Of a DNA stretch of 64,000 nucleotides, positions 25,038 to 36,673 are shown piece after piece (position 1 is the stretch's first letter; every line of letters begins with the position of its first letter). Source of the DNA: Icerya purchasi (lineage: Eukaryota; Arthropoda; Insecta; Hemiptera; Monophlebidae); assembly GCA_039619475.1 (NCBI GenBank), contig CM077116.1:22533443-22597442 (forward strand), given 5' to 3'. A model generated the notes under the pieces. The model was not told the origin of the DNA. It did not search any database and was given only the letters and a program-made list of their open reading frames with translations. A program made the position numbers and the translations under genes.

Positions 25038-27424
25038 GCAGAGTTCCATATTTTCACTGTATACTCACGTGAATAACGATAATTAATTATCGATGAAAAA
25101 TATTTCAATTAATCCAGTTTTATTTGTCAGCTATTTTCGCCGCAATTTTAAATTGTTGTGCCTATTCTTAGATGTCAAGATAAGATCAGACTGACGTGAT
25201 TTTCAGTTTCCTTATTATTAATTGATTTCTTTTTTTTATTTTTTTAGCCGAATTTTTGCAGTTTTAACGAACCATTACGGAAAGTGTTTGCAACGCGCCA
25301 TTGTTTAGTTAATTTTTTCCGAATTCGATTAATCAAGCATATCTTTTCCGGTTTGGCAGTTTATCAACGTCAGTATTTTATTTTTTTCCAAAAGAAAAAC
25401 AAAAAAAGGGCGGTGAATTTTAATAATTTATTAGAAAACTTTTAGATTTTTTTTTTTCTTTTTTTCTATCCGAAAATCACGGATAGTGCAGATTGAGGGG
25501 AATTGAAATTTTGAAAACAAAAATTTGGATTCCTACTTACATCGGATAACAAACCATCCGAAAGTAATGTTTTGAAAATTTAAAACGACCGAAAACAAAC
25601 AGGGTGTATGCTATTTTTCGAGCAATTCGCCTGCTGTAAAAGACGTGTAATAATTATAAACGTGTAAAACATATCTTTTACTCCTCTCGTATTTTATTGT
25701 CGCGATTATGAGGTACAGAAGTAGTGACTGTCATTTTGGAATTGGTGTTTTAGCTACGCTAACAAATTCGCGTACACGGTTACTTTCAAGAGTTGTGTAT
25801 ATTATTACAGGAACTCCTCTCAGCTACTACATCGAGTCTTTAGTAAATTTGCAAAGTTTTTTCTTGTCTAAAAAAAACTTCCGATCGAGTAAAGCATAAT
25901 TTTTAATTTCTACATGTATTACAGATTATTCTGCTTAATGAATTATAGGTAACTTTAAAAATTTCATTAAATCTTCCCTTAACTCTTGAAAAATCCTCAA
26001 ATTAATTTGTTAGAATTTCATCAATAACTAGAATAAACTGTGTATTTTTCACTGAATTTCGGTTGATCTGCTGTAATATACTTTTCGTATCTCCCATATT
26101 GCTAATTTCACGGCCTCCTTAAGAACTATCTCTTCCAGGAGGCTGTTATAGGCATGGGGTTTTCTGTTAATTTTTCCTTCTGTAGTGTATATCTTAATGT
26201 GGTTTACACATAACAGGGTCTATTAACAGCAGTCAACTCGCACATTTTTAAGTTAAAATTTTGTTGTTCCAAAAAACAAGTATTTTTCTGTTTTTTTGTT
26301 TTTTTTTTTTCGGTACTTATTTTTAAAATTACCTAAGACCGAGAAACGTTAGATTCCGGCTATCATCCGTAGTTCGGAACACTTTCCTAAAGAGTGTCAG
26401 CAACATTGAATGCTGCGCATAATTTTCCACCTACGCCATTCACTGCGTTCGGGGATAGTATGGTTGTTAACTTTTCATACTAACATGTCGAATTACTACT
26501 TCCATATTGTGACGTAATTTAAGCGAGTGCGATACGAAAACGGTCGAATCGGATTCTGAGAAAATGTTAGCTTCACTCGGCGTCAAATTTTCCCTGTTGT
26601 TTCCTACGTTTTTAATCTGTCCCTCTCGTTCCTCGTTACAAGTTATTCTTCTTTCGAAGTAGGCGCGCGGCGGCTTACCACATCGTTGCTGCTCATTATA
26701 AACCATATGTTCGCGTATTTAGGTCAAACAAAATAAAAAAAAAAAAAAAAGTGAATAGCACTGGCTCGGGCGGGAATGATCTATTTTCGTAAATTTTCTT
26801 TCTGTATTTTTCAGTTGACAAACTTCAACAGCAACTGTGTAATTAATTTCAGCGACTTCGCTATTTACAAAACATTTCTGCTGCCACGTCTTCCAAATAA
26901 GAAAACGTTACTAATTGTTTCATTTAGATGTTGTCCGAACGACAACGTCCCACCATCTCTGCCTGCGGTAAGCTTGTCCTGTTTTGCTGGTTGCTTAAAA
27001 AAAAAAAAAAAAAGAAAGGTAATTTCGAGACGATCTCAGTAGGAAAATCGAGCAAAAAAGTCCGGAAAATTTTTATAAAATTTTCAATGAAACACGTGAT
27101 TTTTACCGTTTTTAATAATTTTTCCGCGATAAAATTTGTTCCAGAGTAATGACGCGCTTGTTTATACGAAGATAGATTTTTCTAATTCCGAAAACGTGTT
27201 TAATTTTTTTCGTCACGAACGGGAAAAAAGATTTTTTTTATCCGACTTTTTTTTTGTAGACTGCTATTCGCTTTGAAAAGAAAAAAAAATTAACAACATG
27301 AAGACAAGTTAATGAGAAATAATTGTTAGCTTTTGTAAAAATTAACTAAAATGAAAACGTTAACCGTTAATTTAATTTTTACCCGACTTCAAAAAAAGAA
27401 AGAGGTTCTCAATTCGACTGTATT
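25038..27424. other. AT-rich spacer
   Basis: T runs near 25449-25458 and 26296-26310; A runs near 26734-26749 and 26997-27013. No gene recognised. Confidence 0.5.

Positions 27425-27455
<31 letters not shown>
27425..27455. repeat. (TTTA)n microsatellite
   Basis: About eight tandem TTTA units. Confidence 0.9.
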
Positions 27456-27761
27456 CTTTTTTGTAACTTCAGAACTTTTTAACATATCAGTTGAGTCTCT
27501 ATTGAGCTGTGTTCTGTGCTGTAATAACGCGAGTGTTTCGTTTTTTCTCTTTTTTTTCTCTTCCCCCCTAAAGAGCTTCAAAAATGGCCATGCAACTCTC
27601 GCAGCGCTGAATAATTTTATCGTTAAAGATAGAAAGAAAAAAAGAAAAAACCCCAAAAAGATTATGTGTCATCGGAGGACAACGAAATTCGAAAAAAGGC
27701 GATGCATCCGAAATCTGTAACAAGTTTAGTCAGCGAGATGTTTAGTATTTCAAATTTTCCA

Positions 27762-27825
27762 AATTCGGTTTATTCTTAACGGCATATCACAAACGATCGA
27801 CACGCCGTTAAGAATAAACCGAATT
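27762..27825. repeat. Perfect 22-bp inverted repeat with a 20-base loop
   Basis: The arm AATTCGGTTTATTCTTAACG (first 20 of 22 bases; 27762-27783) is repeated as an exact reverse complement at 27804-27825. The loop is ATATCACAAACGATCGACAC. The absence of any mismatch contrasts with the decayed elements elsewhere. On either strand it would form a strong stem-loop; no T run follows to suggest a bacterial-type terminator, and this is eukaryotic DNA. Confidence 0.9.
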
Positions 27826-29115
27826 ACTCTTTAATTTTCTTTCGGTATTTCGCGAATGACACATTTATAGTATTCACTACAACCGTTGTGTTACTTGAAA
27901 ATTCGCCAGCCACTCCGCCAAATAACGCAAAACTCGCGAACAAATATTTTTTAGATAAAGTTGAGGCATTAAGAAAATAAACAAGTACGAGTACAATTAT
28001 AGGACACATCTGAATAGATCGAAGAAGATACTACCGTTCGCTTGTTCTTGCAACGAGGATTTCCTAAAGAGTCGGCGATATTTCGAAGAAACGTCTCTGT
28101 CAATTTCCATTTTTAATTTTTACAGCCCAATTATCAGCATCTGACGAACTATTACTTCTTCGACAAATCACCTTTTCTTCACATATTTGACGGATCTTCT
28201 TTGACGTTCAACACTTCCGCTTCTGCAAGTCGTTTCTTCGGCCTTTTTTTCAATCGTAATTTACATTCTGTCTGTATTGAATAGTCGGGCAGGAGGGGCA
28301 TCGTACATATTGAGGACAGCGGAATTGTTCTCTCTGGTTCGACTTCCGATTGTTGATTTTTTTAAAATATCAAAACCCGTTGTGATACTTTATCAAAGTA
28401 CTTTTCGGCGTTTTGTCACTCTAGCGTCGTCCATCTCAACCAACCATTCCGCTCCCTTCTTCGGGATTTTGATCAGATTTGCGCTATACATTATATCGAT
28501 TCCAATGATGAAATCCAATACAATTGCATTTCCCTTTCACTGTTCTTAGAACTCTGTAGGTAATTCTTTCTGTTGAACGTTTTGGTTTTTGTACGGAACT
28601 TGCTGCGTCCTTATTTTTTCCTCCCTGCACCATTGTGTACTGTGCCGTTCTTTGTTGTTTTTTTTCTCTTGTCCTAGGTGTAGGTTTCCTTTGACTGAAA
28701 TGTCCTGTGCTCTGCCGACGACAAAGTCTCCTTCTGACTTTAACCCCCGTACGAGGAATACGCTTAAAAACTCTCCTGGCATCACATGCGTAACTATCGA
28801 TGTGTAGTATCTGTGATTTTTTCATTACGCTATCGCGCCGCTTTAGTTTTTCCATTGCAGCTTCTGCTCATTATAACCTTCCGATTCCATTGTTCCGCAT
28901 TAAAAAATCTCATTAATTTGTCTTAGCTCTTCTCACTCCCACGTTATTATTCTGTTGGGCAGTTCTCAATATCTTGCCCATTTTTACTACTTCTACGATC
29001 GTGCGTTTTAGACTTTCGATTTTTATGGCAGCGTTGTAATTAATATTTCAGTTTTTTAATTGGCGTCCAGGTGTCGTCGGTACTCAGTGAAGTTGTTTGC
29101 CGGACTTCTATGTGT

Positions 29116-29117
<2 letters not shown>
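27826..29117. other. Spacer; possible very old retroelement coding on minus near 28.4-28.8 kb
   Basis: A minus-strand frame at 28855-28484 is open for 123 codons and another at 28785-28546 for 79. Neither is convincingly assignable (see findings). The rest is AT-rich without features. Confidence 0.4.
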
Positions 29118-29178
<61 letters not shown>

Positions 29179-29182
29179 TATA
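29118..29182. repeat. (TA)n followed by (TTTA)n
   Basis: Compound microsatellite, about 30 bases of TA then about nine TTTA units. Confidence 0.92.
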
Positions 29183-31019
29183 CCCATTAGCATTTCGTAC
29201 AATCGACGTCCAAATATCAGCATAATCTTTTTTTTTTCGTGTATAGCAGGAGGGAGCTACCGTGAAATTTTAATATCTTAGTGCATTTTTTGCGTGATTC
29301 CGGGAGTACTTCTTACGAGATAAATAAGCGGTAAATAAAATGTAATTAGACAATGTTGGTAATGAAGAAAGGAGAATTTTTCAGCTACGTTAGGAGCGAC
29401 TAGCAGTAAAACGATAATGGAAAAAAACCGCTGAATGCGCCGATTGCCGTTCGATGGCCGAGTCGGTAAGTTGGAAGGACGAGGAAAACTTGTAAAAATA
29501 ATTATTAATTTTATTAATAATTGCATAATGAAAAGGGTAATTTTAAAAACGCGAATAAATTGATACATAATGTGGAATAAAATGAAAATCTGTTTTAGCC
29601 GCACGAGATAGTACAGTACGGTGGGCTCGTTTTACTTATTAATAGAGTAATCGCGGGTTTAATTTCAAGCGACAGGGTAAAGGTTGATTCGAGTATCGGA
29701 TTAAAATGTAATTTGTCGATTAGTTAGAATGATATTTAATGCGGAGCCAAAAAATAAATAAATAAAAATGATTACAGTCCGAGTACCTTACGAGAGTGTG
29801 TGGAAGCAATATTGTTTCGTCGCTTCAAATCTTGCAGGATTCGTAAAATTTTTCGACAATTTTTAATTACGAAGTGTTGATTCAATTAATTTTCTGAATT
29901 CATATTTTTCAGTTGTTTTTTCAGCATTTTTTTTTTTTTTTTATTATTTATTGCCTGCTAATTTTTAATTACTTCGTAAAGTACCTGGGAAAACAAAAAA
30001 ATCGGAATAATGACGTTTTGTATTAATAAGAAAATTCGGTTGTTTTATAATTATTCGCAGTAAAAATACACCTATTATTAGATATATTTGTGCGCTCGTT
30101 ATAAAATTCTCTATGCAACAAATGTTATTTATTTACCGACATAGATATATAAAAAAAAAAAAAATAAATAAATAAATAAAAATAAAGAAAGTATAACGAT
30201 AAAACACTAACAACGGTAACAATTTGTAAATAATCAAAAATATCATAAAACCTGTCTGTAATAGTCCGAAGACCATTATTATTAAAGCCAAAAGTAGACA
30301 TTTTGTATAAAGTTTCATTTATTTATTATTAAGAACTTTTGTTTGGGACTAGTGCTTTTCATTTATATCATGCTCTAGTGAGTGCTGCGGGAGAGATATG
30401 TAGTAGTGACATAGTATAAAATTAATTTTAGAACAGCTCGGCTTCGAATAGTCGTATCACTTTAGTCGGAGATTCGGTGTTTATTCTTTACACCAACACA
30501 TTATTTATTTAATAGGCGAGAATTTATTTGATCGTGTTCGTCGAAGGGAACCGGTAGCAAAAAAGATATTCGACGGTACGTGACAGTAAAAAAAGTGTAG
30601 GAACAACTTGGAAGTGTCACCGGGGGGCTATGTGCGGTATTTCCGGAATAGTCGGCCGTTACGATGCATTAATATAAAAAGTTGAAGTCGGAACGGATTT
30701 TCCTAATTTTCGTCAGCGTAGAAATGTATAATTGCCTTATATTAATATATTCTCAGTATTGGTCCAGGTTTGTTACAACTTTTTTTCCCTTTTTTTTTTT
30801 TTCTTTTTCTTCGGATTTTTGACAGAACGTAGTGATATGTCTAAAAATCTACGCGCCTACGTTTTTGCTTGCGGTGCATGTGTGTTACATTTATTATTTT
30901 TACGAGCACTGCCACCGCTGGCAGAAGTCAAAACTAAAAAAACTTTTAAAAAATCATTTTTGAAAATATCGGATTTTTAAGGTAAGGGTCATAAAGTGGT
31001 AAAGTCCGTTAAGTAACAA
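29183..31019. other. AT-rich spacer
   Basis: A/T runs near 29927-29942, 30150-30164 and 30788-30802. Small hydrophobic ORFs on the minus strand (29.3-29.6 and 30.1-30.3 kb) look compositional. Nothing recognised. Confidence 0.5.
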
Positions 31020-31705
31020 GGCACGTGTACCCAGACTGACTTTCTTTGGATTCCAGGACATGCAGGCATTGATGGAAATGTAGCCGTCGACCTCCTTGCT
31101 AAAGCTGCTGTTTCCAATGGGAATTTTATTAGTACGGTTCCAGCACACAATATTCTTCTTCCAACTAAATCCTGCCATCTTAGGCATTCTGTTTATGTTT
31201 CTCTTTTCGCTAATTCTAATTCATTTTTATCTCTTGATTAACCCTGTATTCCTTCTTTTCGTCCTTGGTTCTATGAGTTTCCCAGTTTGCGTCGGTCCGT
31301 AATTACTAAATTATCTCGCCTCCGTTTCTCGCACAGTCTCCTTCCTTCTTCACTAAATCGCTTCTCTTTGGCTGCATCTCGTAATTATCCATTGGATCCT
31401 GAAGGTTCCCCCAGTGTATGTTTGCGATGCGAATCACGTGCTCTTCGAGTGCTCCGGTTTATCACGCGAGCGTGAGTTACTTTATTGTCATCTTTTAAAG
31501 CTTGGTCTTCCTGCTCCTTTCAACGCCTCTTATGTTCTTTCTCTACCTACTATCTCTGTTGGTCCTGTCCTAGGGGTGTTCCTTGATTCCATTGCCGACA
31601 GAATAAAAATATAATTTCTATTCTATTCCATGTGTCTATTCCTTTTTGCTGGGCTAATGCTCTTTGCTAGCAAACCCAAGGGGGGGTAAAAAAAAAAAAA
31701 AAAAA
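31020..31705 (+). pseudogene. LINE 3' end, family A copy 3: end of RNase H, C-terminal region, poly-A tail
   Basis: Plus-strand 3' fragment of the same LINE family as the copies at 3.96-5.1 and 6.2-6.65 kb. It opens with DFLWIPGHAGIDGNVAVDLL (the RNase H 'W.PGH.GI.GN..AD.LA' box), then FPSLRRSVITKLSRLRFSHS, then after a frameshift VYVCDANHVLFECSG, ERELLYCHLLKLGLPAPFN and ADRIKI-stop at 31613. A 3' UTR of about 70 bases leads to an A run at 31687-31706 after a G7 stretch. Only one in-frame stop (near 31241) and one shift interrupt it. The abrupt start at about 31020 suits 5' truncation during target-primed reverse transcription. Confidence 0.85.
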
Positions 31706-31706
31706 A

Positions 31707-32687
31707 CAAGGCAAAATTCGCGAGGCGAATTTACATCCTAACATGCAAAGTTCTGTTTCGTCTGATGTTTGTGTGTTAGTAGAGGCATTTAGGATATGTA
31801 CTTCCGGCTTCCGTACAAGATCATCAGACTTAATAGAAGATTGTTTCGAGAAAGTTATCGTTGCGTTTGTTCGCGCGTGCTCGATTTTTTACTAGTTTTC
31901 GAATAAATCGCTCGAAACGCAAAGAAAAGATACAAGTGATTTTCACGAAAGCAACGAAATTTCGTACACAGCACAATGTCAGTAATCGTTATTTGTATCT
32001 GCTTTCAATGAAAAGCCAACAAAAAAAGTGATGGGTTTTTACTTGTTCTGTCGAGAATTTGTGGCAAGACCAGTTCTAATAAGGGTATCTGAGAACCCGT
32101 TTTGTCTTGTGCACTTGTACTCCAGCTGCGAAAGGTTAATTTCTTTAGAACCGTTTAATTTCCACGCTTGTTAACGCATATTTTAAAACTCCGAAATGCT
32201 TGTACAACACACGAATTTTTTCCTATACGGGCGTACTTTGTGTTTATTTCGTTTTTATTTTATTTTTTTTTAAATTAATAATTTAATTTAGTTTTTTCCA
32301 TTTTTTTTTTTTTGAAACGTAATGAGAGTAATTGTGTGCTGCACCAAAATTAGACAAATTTTAAAAAGAAATTAAAATCGTAGCACATTAGAAGGGCACA
32401 ATAGAGCGCTCCTATTCGATTGTTGTTTACCTTCTCCGAGTGATATAATTGCATTTCTTCTTTATTTTTTCCCTTAAAGAAAACTTGAAATTTAACGAAC
32501 CCCGTCAGCTATTCGTGAAATTCTCTTTGCTTATTGCAACTATTATATAATGAGCTATTCTGTCGTAGTAAAAATCGGTTTAAATTGCACAGTGCGCTTT
32601 AACTGTTTGAAAACCATTTTTTGTAGTAAGTATAATTACGCGAAGTGGGTAATACAGTACTTTTAAACTTAGGTGTGACGATGTTTA
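31707..32687. other. AT-rich spacer
   Basis: No feature beyond T runs near 32262-32270 and 32301-32313. Confidence 0.5.
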
Positions 32688-32790
32688 TTCACCGGGGACA
32701 TGCGAAGAATTTTTTCGAATTATTCGTACAACACTTCACCGGGGACATGCGGAGAATTTTTTCGGATTATTCGTACAACACTTCACCGGC
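32688..32790. repeat. 47-bp unit in tandem, two copies plus a partial third
   Basis: The unit starting TTCACCGGGGACATGCG and ending TCGTACAACAC occurs at 32688-32734 and 32735-32781 with two differences (gaagaa/ggagaa and gaatta/ggatta), and the first seven bases (TTCACCG) recur at 32782-32788. A simple local duplication; not explained by any nearby gene. Confidence 0.9.
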
Positions 32791-32829
32791 AACAGTTGCA
32801 TACAAAATAACACGTCAATTTCCTTACTC

Positions 32830-32833
<4 letters not shown>

Positions 32834-32903
<70 letters not shown>
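32834..32903. repeat. (TA)n followed by (GTAT)n
   Basis: Compound microsatellite of about 35 bases each. Confidence 0.95.
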
Positions 32904-32904
<1 letters not shown>

Positions 32905-35383
32905 TATTCATAAGCACTAAATTACATATAGTATATGTTTAGCAGGCTGTTCCAATTTATCATTGAAAATAAATTTATAAAGGAAAAAGGGGGAAAAAAG
33001 CGATAAAGTAAACAGAAAAGACACGCGAGATTTTGTGCATTAAGGAATTTAAAAAGAATAATAACTACTCTTTAATTTTTGCAACACCGATGAGAGGAAG
33101 CTTCCAACCGTGAGTTGTTCGTTTAGCGTCGGTGTAGCAAGCGAAACCGGCCTTGGAATGACGTCAGCATAATCGCCCCGACCAGGATTCTTCATTGATG
33201 TGCAGGGTATTGATATTGTAAGGTTTTACTCACGTTCATCTACAACTGGCCCTCCAGTGTAATTTCTGAAAATGGCAATAATTTTTGTCAACGCTTTTTT
33301 TTTTTTTTTTTTTTTTGTGCGCGCGCGGGTGTGTGTGTGCAGAGGTATTGTAACTGGGAAATTATTAAAAATTCCGTAATTTTTTTTTCCCGCTAACGGC
33401 CAACATAGTGCATTCCGGGAAATCCCCGGAGACCGATTAAAGAGTTAATCTGTTTTTGGATTTTTAATTCGTTCTTCAATAGTAAAGATTGTTTTTGTCC
33501 GGTGCATATTACATCGCTACCGTTTATGCTTTCAACGAAATTTTCCAGGAATGTATTAGTCCAGAGCCAGTATCCATTCGGCTCTCTCTGTTCTAGGTTT
33601 GACAGACGCTCGGGCGGCGTACATCAGATTTCCGATATAGGCCAGGAAAAGGGGAGGGAAAATTTTTTAAAATTCGTAGAAGTTTCGAAATTCCGTTCAT
33701 TGTTAGCTACCGAGCAAAGGAATCGTTGGTTACTATTGGGAAGAATAATATTGGAAATTTCCAAAAAGTTCAATCGCTAAGAAGCTTTATTTACTAATTT
33801 TTAATGTTTTCTTTTTCTCTTTATATGTATATGCACCACTGCGAGATTTTCTTGAATTTTCTATCTGGCCAAATAATTGAAGCACTGTGAAAGAGTATAG
33901 TTTTAATAAAAAGTGTTGTGCATTGTGAATATCTGTTGACAATATCGGTAGGAAGTGTTAAATTTTTGTTTTCTATTACGATTTTAGTTCGAAGCGAGAA
34001 AATTATAGGTATTTTTTCGGAAAGCTGTATTTCAAATTTTTTGAGTTATTTTCTCTCGACTTGATGATTTTATAAATAACGGCCCCGCGCGCCTGGATTG
34101 CCAACCGCATAACGATGACTTTTCTTTATTCTATATAGAGTGACGGCGGGGATATTTATCGAATATTATTCGCGTTAATGTTTTATTACCTTTTTTAGAG
34201 TTGACTTACACTCAGAATTTATAATGCGTTTTTTTACTAGTTAATTATTACCATTTATTAATTAATTAATTAATTATTCATCATTACGCGTATAGACATT
34301 CTTTGCATCGACCGAGAAAAGTATTGTGTTATTACAGGTTGTGGTAAAACATTATTCTTGGTTCGATTTTCTTTCTGGATCTCTGTTTCTCAAATCGATT
34401 ACAATTTTGATCCGTGTCGTAGCGATAGTTTTTTCTTTTGTTCAGAAAAAGTAGCGTTTTCTTTTTATAAGCGTAGACAAACAACCTACCAATCGACGAC
34501 AAGTATTTCCGATAAAAGGATAAACGCTATTGTGACCCAATTATCGAAATAGCTTTGAAAATGTCGCTTTTTTAGCCGAATTAAATCCCGCTCTCCGATT
34601 TTTGACATTTTTAATAGAGTACGAATTTGCCGATGATGACCCTCGAAAATTCTTGCTCGTTTACGCGTTAGTATTTTATATAAAAATGGGCCTTGGGAGG
34701 CTTAACGCGTGTTTAATTATTACCGTCTGAACCACAATGTCGATGACGTGTACCGTGTTTTTGTATGCGGTGTGTAACAGCACATAGCGAGTGAGGCGGA
34801 AATATGCGTCTTTTTTTTTTCTCGCACTTTTCGAAAGTTACACTTATTCGTTTTTCAAGTTTTTTTTTATTTAAAGACGTTCTACTGTCATTTGCGCGTG
34901 TCTTTTATCAAATTATTTATTCGATTTTCAAACAATTGTCGGACATTTTCAAGATATGCATCATTTTTTTTTTTTTTTTTTTTTTTTTCGGAATTTCAGA
35001 ATTTCCGAGAAAAGTTAAATTCTTCTCAAAATCGAAAACGGCAAAAAGAAAAAAATCGGATTCTTTTTATATAATTTCTTACTTTTGTTCGCTCGTTGCT
35101 TTCTAAAATCAGTCTCGATAGTGTGAGCTCAAAGTCGAATTTACATATGCGCTCGCGTCTATACCGAGAAGAAGACCATTTAACAATAAACGTGTATTTG
35201 CTCAGAAGATGCAACCAACCAAGTTAGTTTCGTTTTAATATACGCTCTACCTCCGATGGCGATTACCTCGGTTGAAGTGTGGAACTGTATTTTCAATGTA
35301 CACAAAAAAAAAAAAATGTACCGCCTTAAAAATAAGCAGTTGTCCGACTTCAAACATTCGATGTGTAAATACGTGTAATAATT
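32904..35383. other. AT-rich spacer
   Basis: T runs near 33296-33316 and 34968-34988. A 92-codon frame at 33502-33780 shows no known motif. No gene supported. Confidence 0.5.
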
Positions 35384-35486
35384 GTAATTTTAAGTAAATG
35401 CGATAACTATAACTTAAAACTTTTACGGGTCATATTCGCGTATTTTTTGAAACGCCGGCTTATTTTTCAGTGTTTTTTGAGTGTAA
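35384..35486 (+). repeat. Direct repeat, copy 1 (about 100 bp)
   Basis: Sequence from AATTTTAAGTAAATGCGATA to TTATTTTTCAGTGTTTTTT matches 35912-36006 in the same orientation, with shared landmarks GATAACTATA, CGTATTTTT and CAT/TTATTTTTCAG. Identity is imperfect, perhaps three quarters by eye. The two copies bracket about 425 bases. Confidence 0.55.
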
Positions 35487-35911
35487 ATACGTTTAATAAT
35501 TTTTTTTTCTTTTTCTTAGACCTCAATTACGAAATTATGGATGTGGAAATACACTTATTATAATATTTCGAAGTACAGGAAACTAGTGTATACCTAAAAA
35601 GGAATGATGGGTGCAAATGAATGTGTAGCTTAAACAAAACGAAATAAAAGTGGTGTGTTGTGCGATAGTTCCCCCCTGCAATATTGAAAAGGGAAGAGAT
35701 GAGAAACATAGTCCCCGACCAAGTTGTATGTGAAGAGTAGTCTGTAGCAGCAGTGAAAAAAGGATAAAATGAAGAGTTTATAAAGGTAGAAACATGTAAA
35801 TACTGTGTTATACAAATGTGTTCTTAAATATAACTTAAAATAATACATAGAGTAAATTAACCGTGACGAAAAGGTCACGACGTTACTCAACTAGATCAAC
35901 ATCAATAATTT
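35487..35911. other. Interval between the direct repeats
   Basis: No gene seen. Two overlapping minus-strand frames (60 and 86 codons, 35527-35890) are Tyr/Phe/Leu-rich and match nothing I know. Confidence 0.4.
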
Positions 35912-36006
35912 GGAATTTTATGTAAATTTGATAACTATATAACTAGGAATTTTTTCGGTGTTTCACGTATTTTTCGAACCCCGACTCATTTTTCAGCGTT
36001 TTTAAG
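35912..36006 (+). repeat. Direct repeat, copy 2
   Basis: Second copy of the roughly 100-bp repeat at 35384-35486, same orientation, ending in CATTTTTCAGCGTTTTTAAG. Confidence 0.55.
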
Positions 36007-36179
36007 GGAATCAACTTTGATTCGTAGTTTCTCCTAATTCCCCAACAAAATGCGGAACGTGTGTCCTCTGAAGTACTAGACTTTTTAATAATATCATCGA
36101 GTGTGTGAACATTTTGGCTATAGTTTTCAAAAAAAAAAAAAAAAAAAAAAAAAACGAAAACAAAAAAACGGATTTGCTG

Positions 36180-36660
36180 CTTCTTTCGGCCGTCGATCTA
36201 TGCAGCGAACTTTGGATAAAACTTGCATAGCGACCGGGAAGTAGGCGAAAAATGGCTTCAGCCGACAAATCCGTGCTGTGGTCGCATCGCGCATTTTCCC
36301 ATTGCTCCATTTACTAGCGCAAATTGCATCATCTTGCGAGTTACTGAACCATCAATTGAGAGCGGCGCTGGCGTGGCGATGTTCAATGTTGTCGAGTGTG
36401 AAACGGCCCCTCAGTAGTTAGCGGCTTCGGCGGCGCGTCCTGGATGCCGGTTGGCAGCGTGATTCCAATGACGGCTCGTCGACGCGGCGTACGATATAAA
36501 TTTCGTAGCGTTAAACTGGCTGCACTGCACTGCAATAGCACTCGTCGAGCCGCATAGAACGTTGGCATTTCTCCTCGTTGTCCGATTGTCGTCGAATTTC
36601 TGTGCGTTCGCGCTAACTGTAGTGTCTCGGCTGCGTCCGTGCGTTGTGTGCGGTGTATTA
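36180..36660. promoter_or_regulatory. CpG-rich island; candidate promoter or first exon
   Basis: The most GC-rich part of the window: bases 36421-36480 are 41/60 G+C with about nine CpGs, bordered by AT-rich DNA and a T run at 36661-36673. TATAAA occurs at 36495-36500, and the 36520-36535 stretch 25-35 bases downstream is CTGCACTGCACTGC. This fits a TATA-type start site on plus, but no initiator consensus stands out. A second GC-richer patch follows at about 37080-37190. The small ORFs across it (64 codons on plus, 104 on minus) show no family. I cannot tell promoter from old mobile DNA by sequence alone. Confidence 0.3.
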
Positions 36661-36673
36661 ATTTTTTTTTTTT

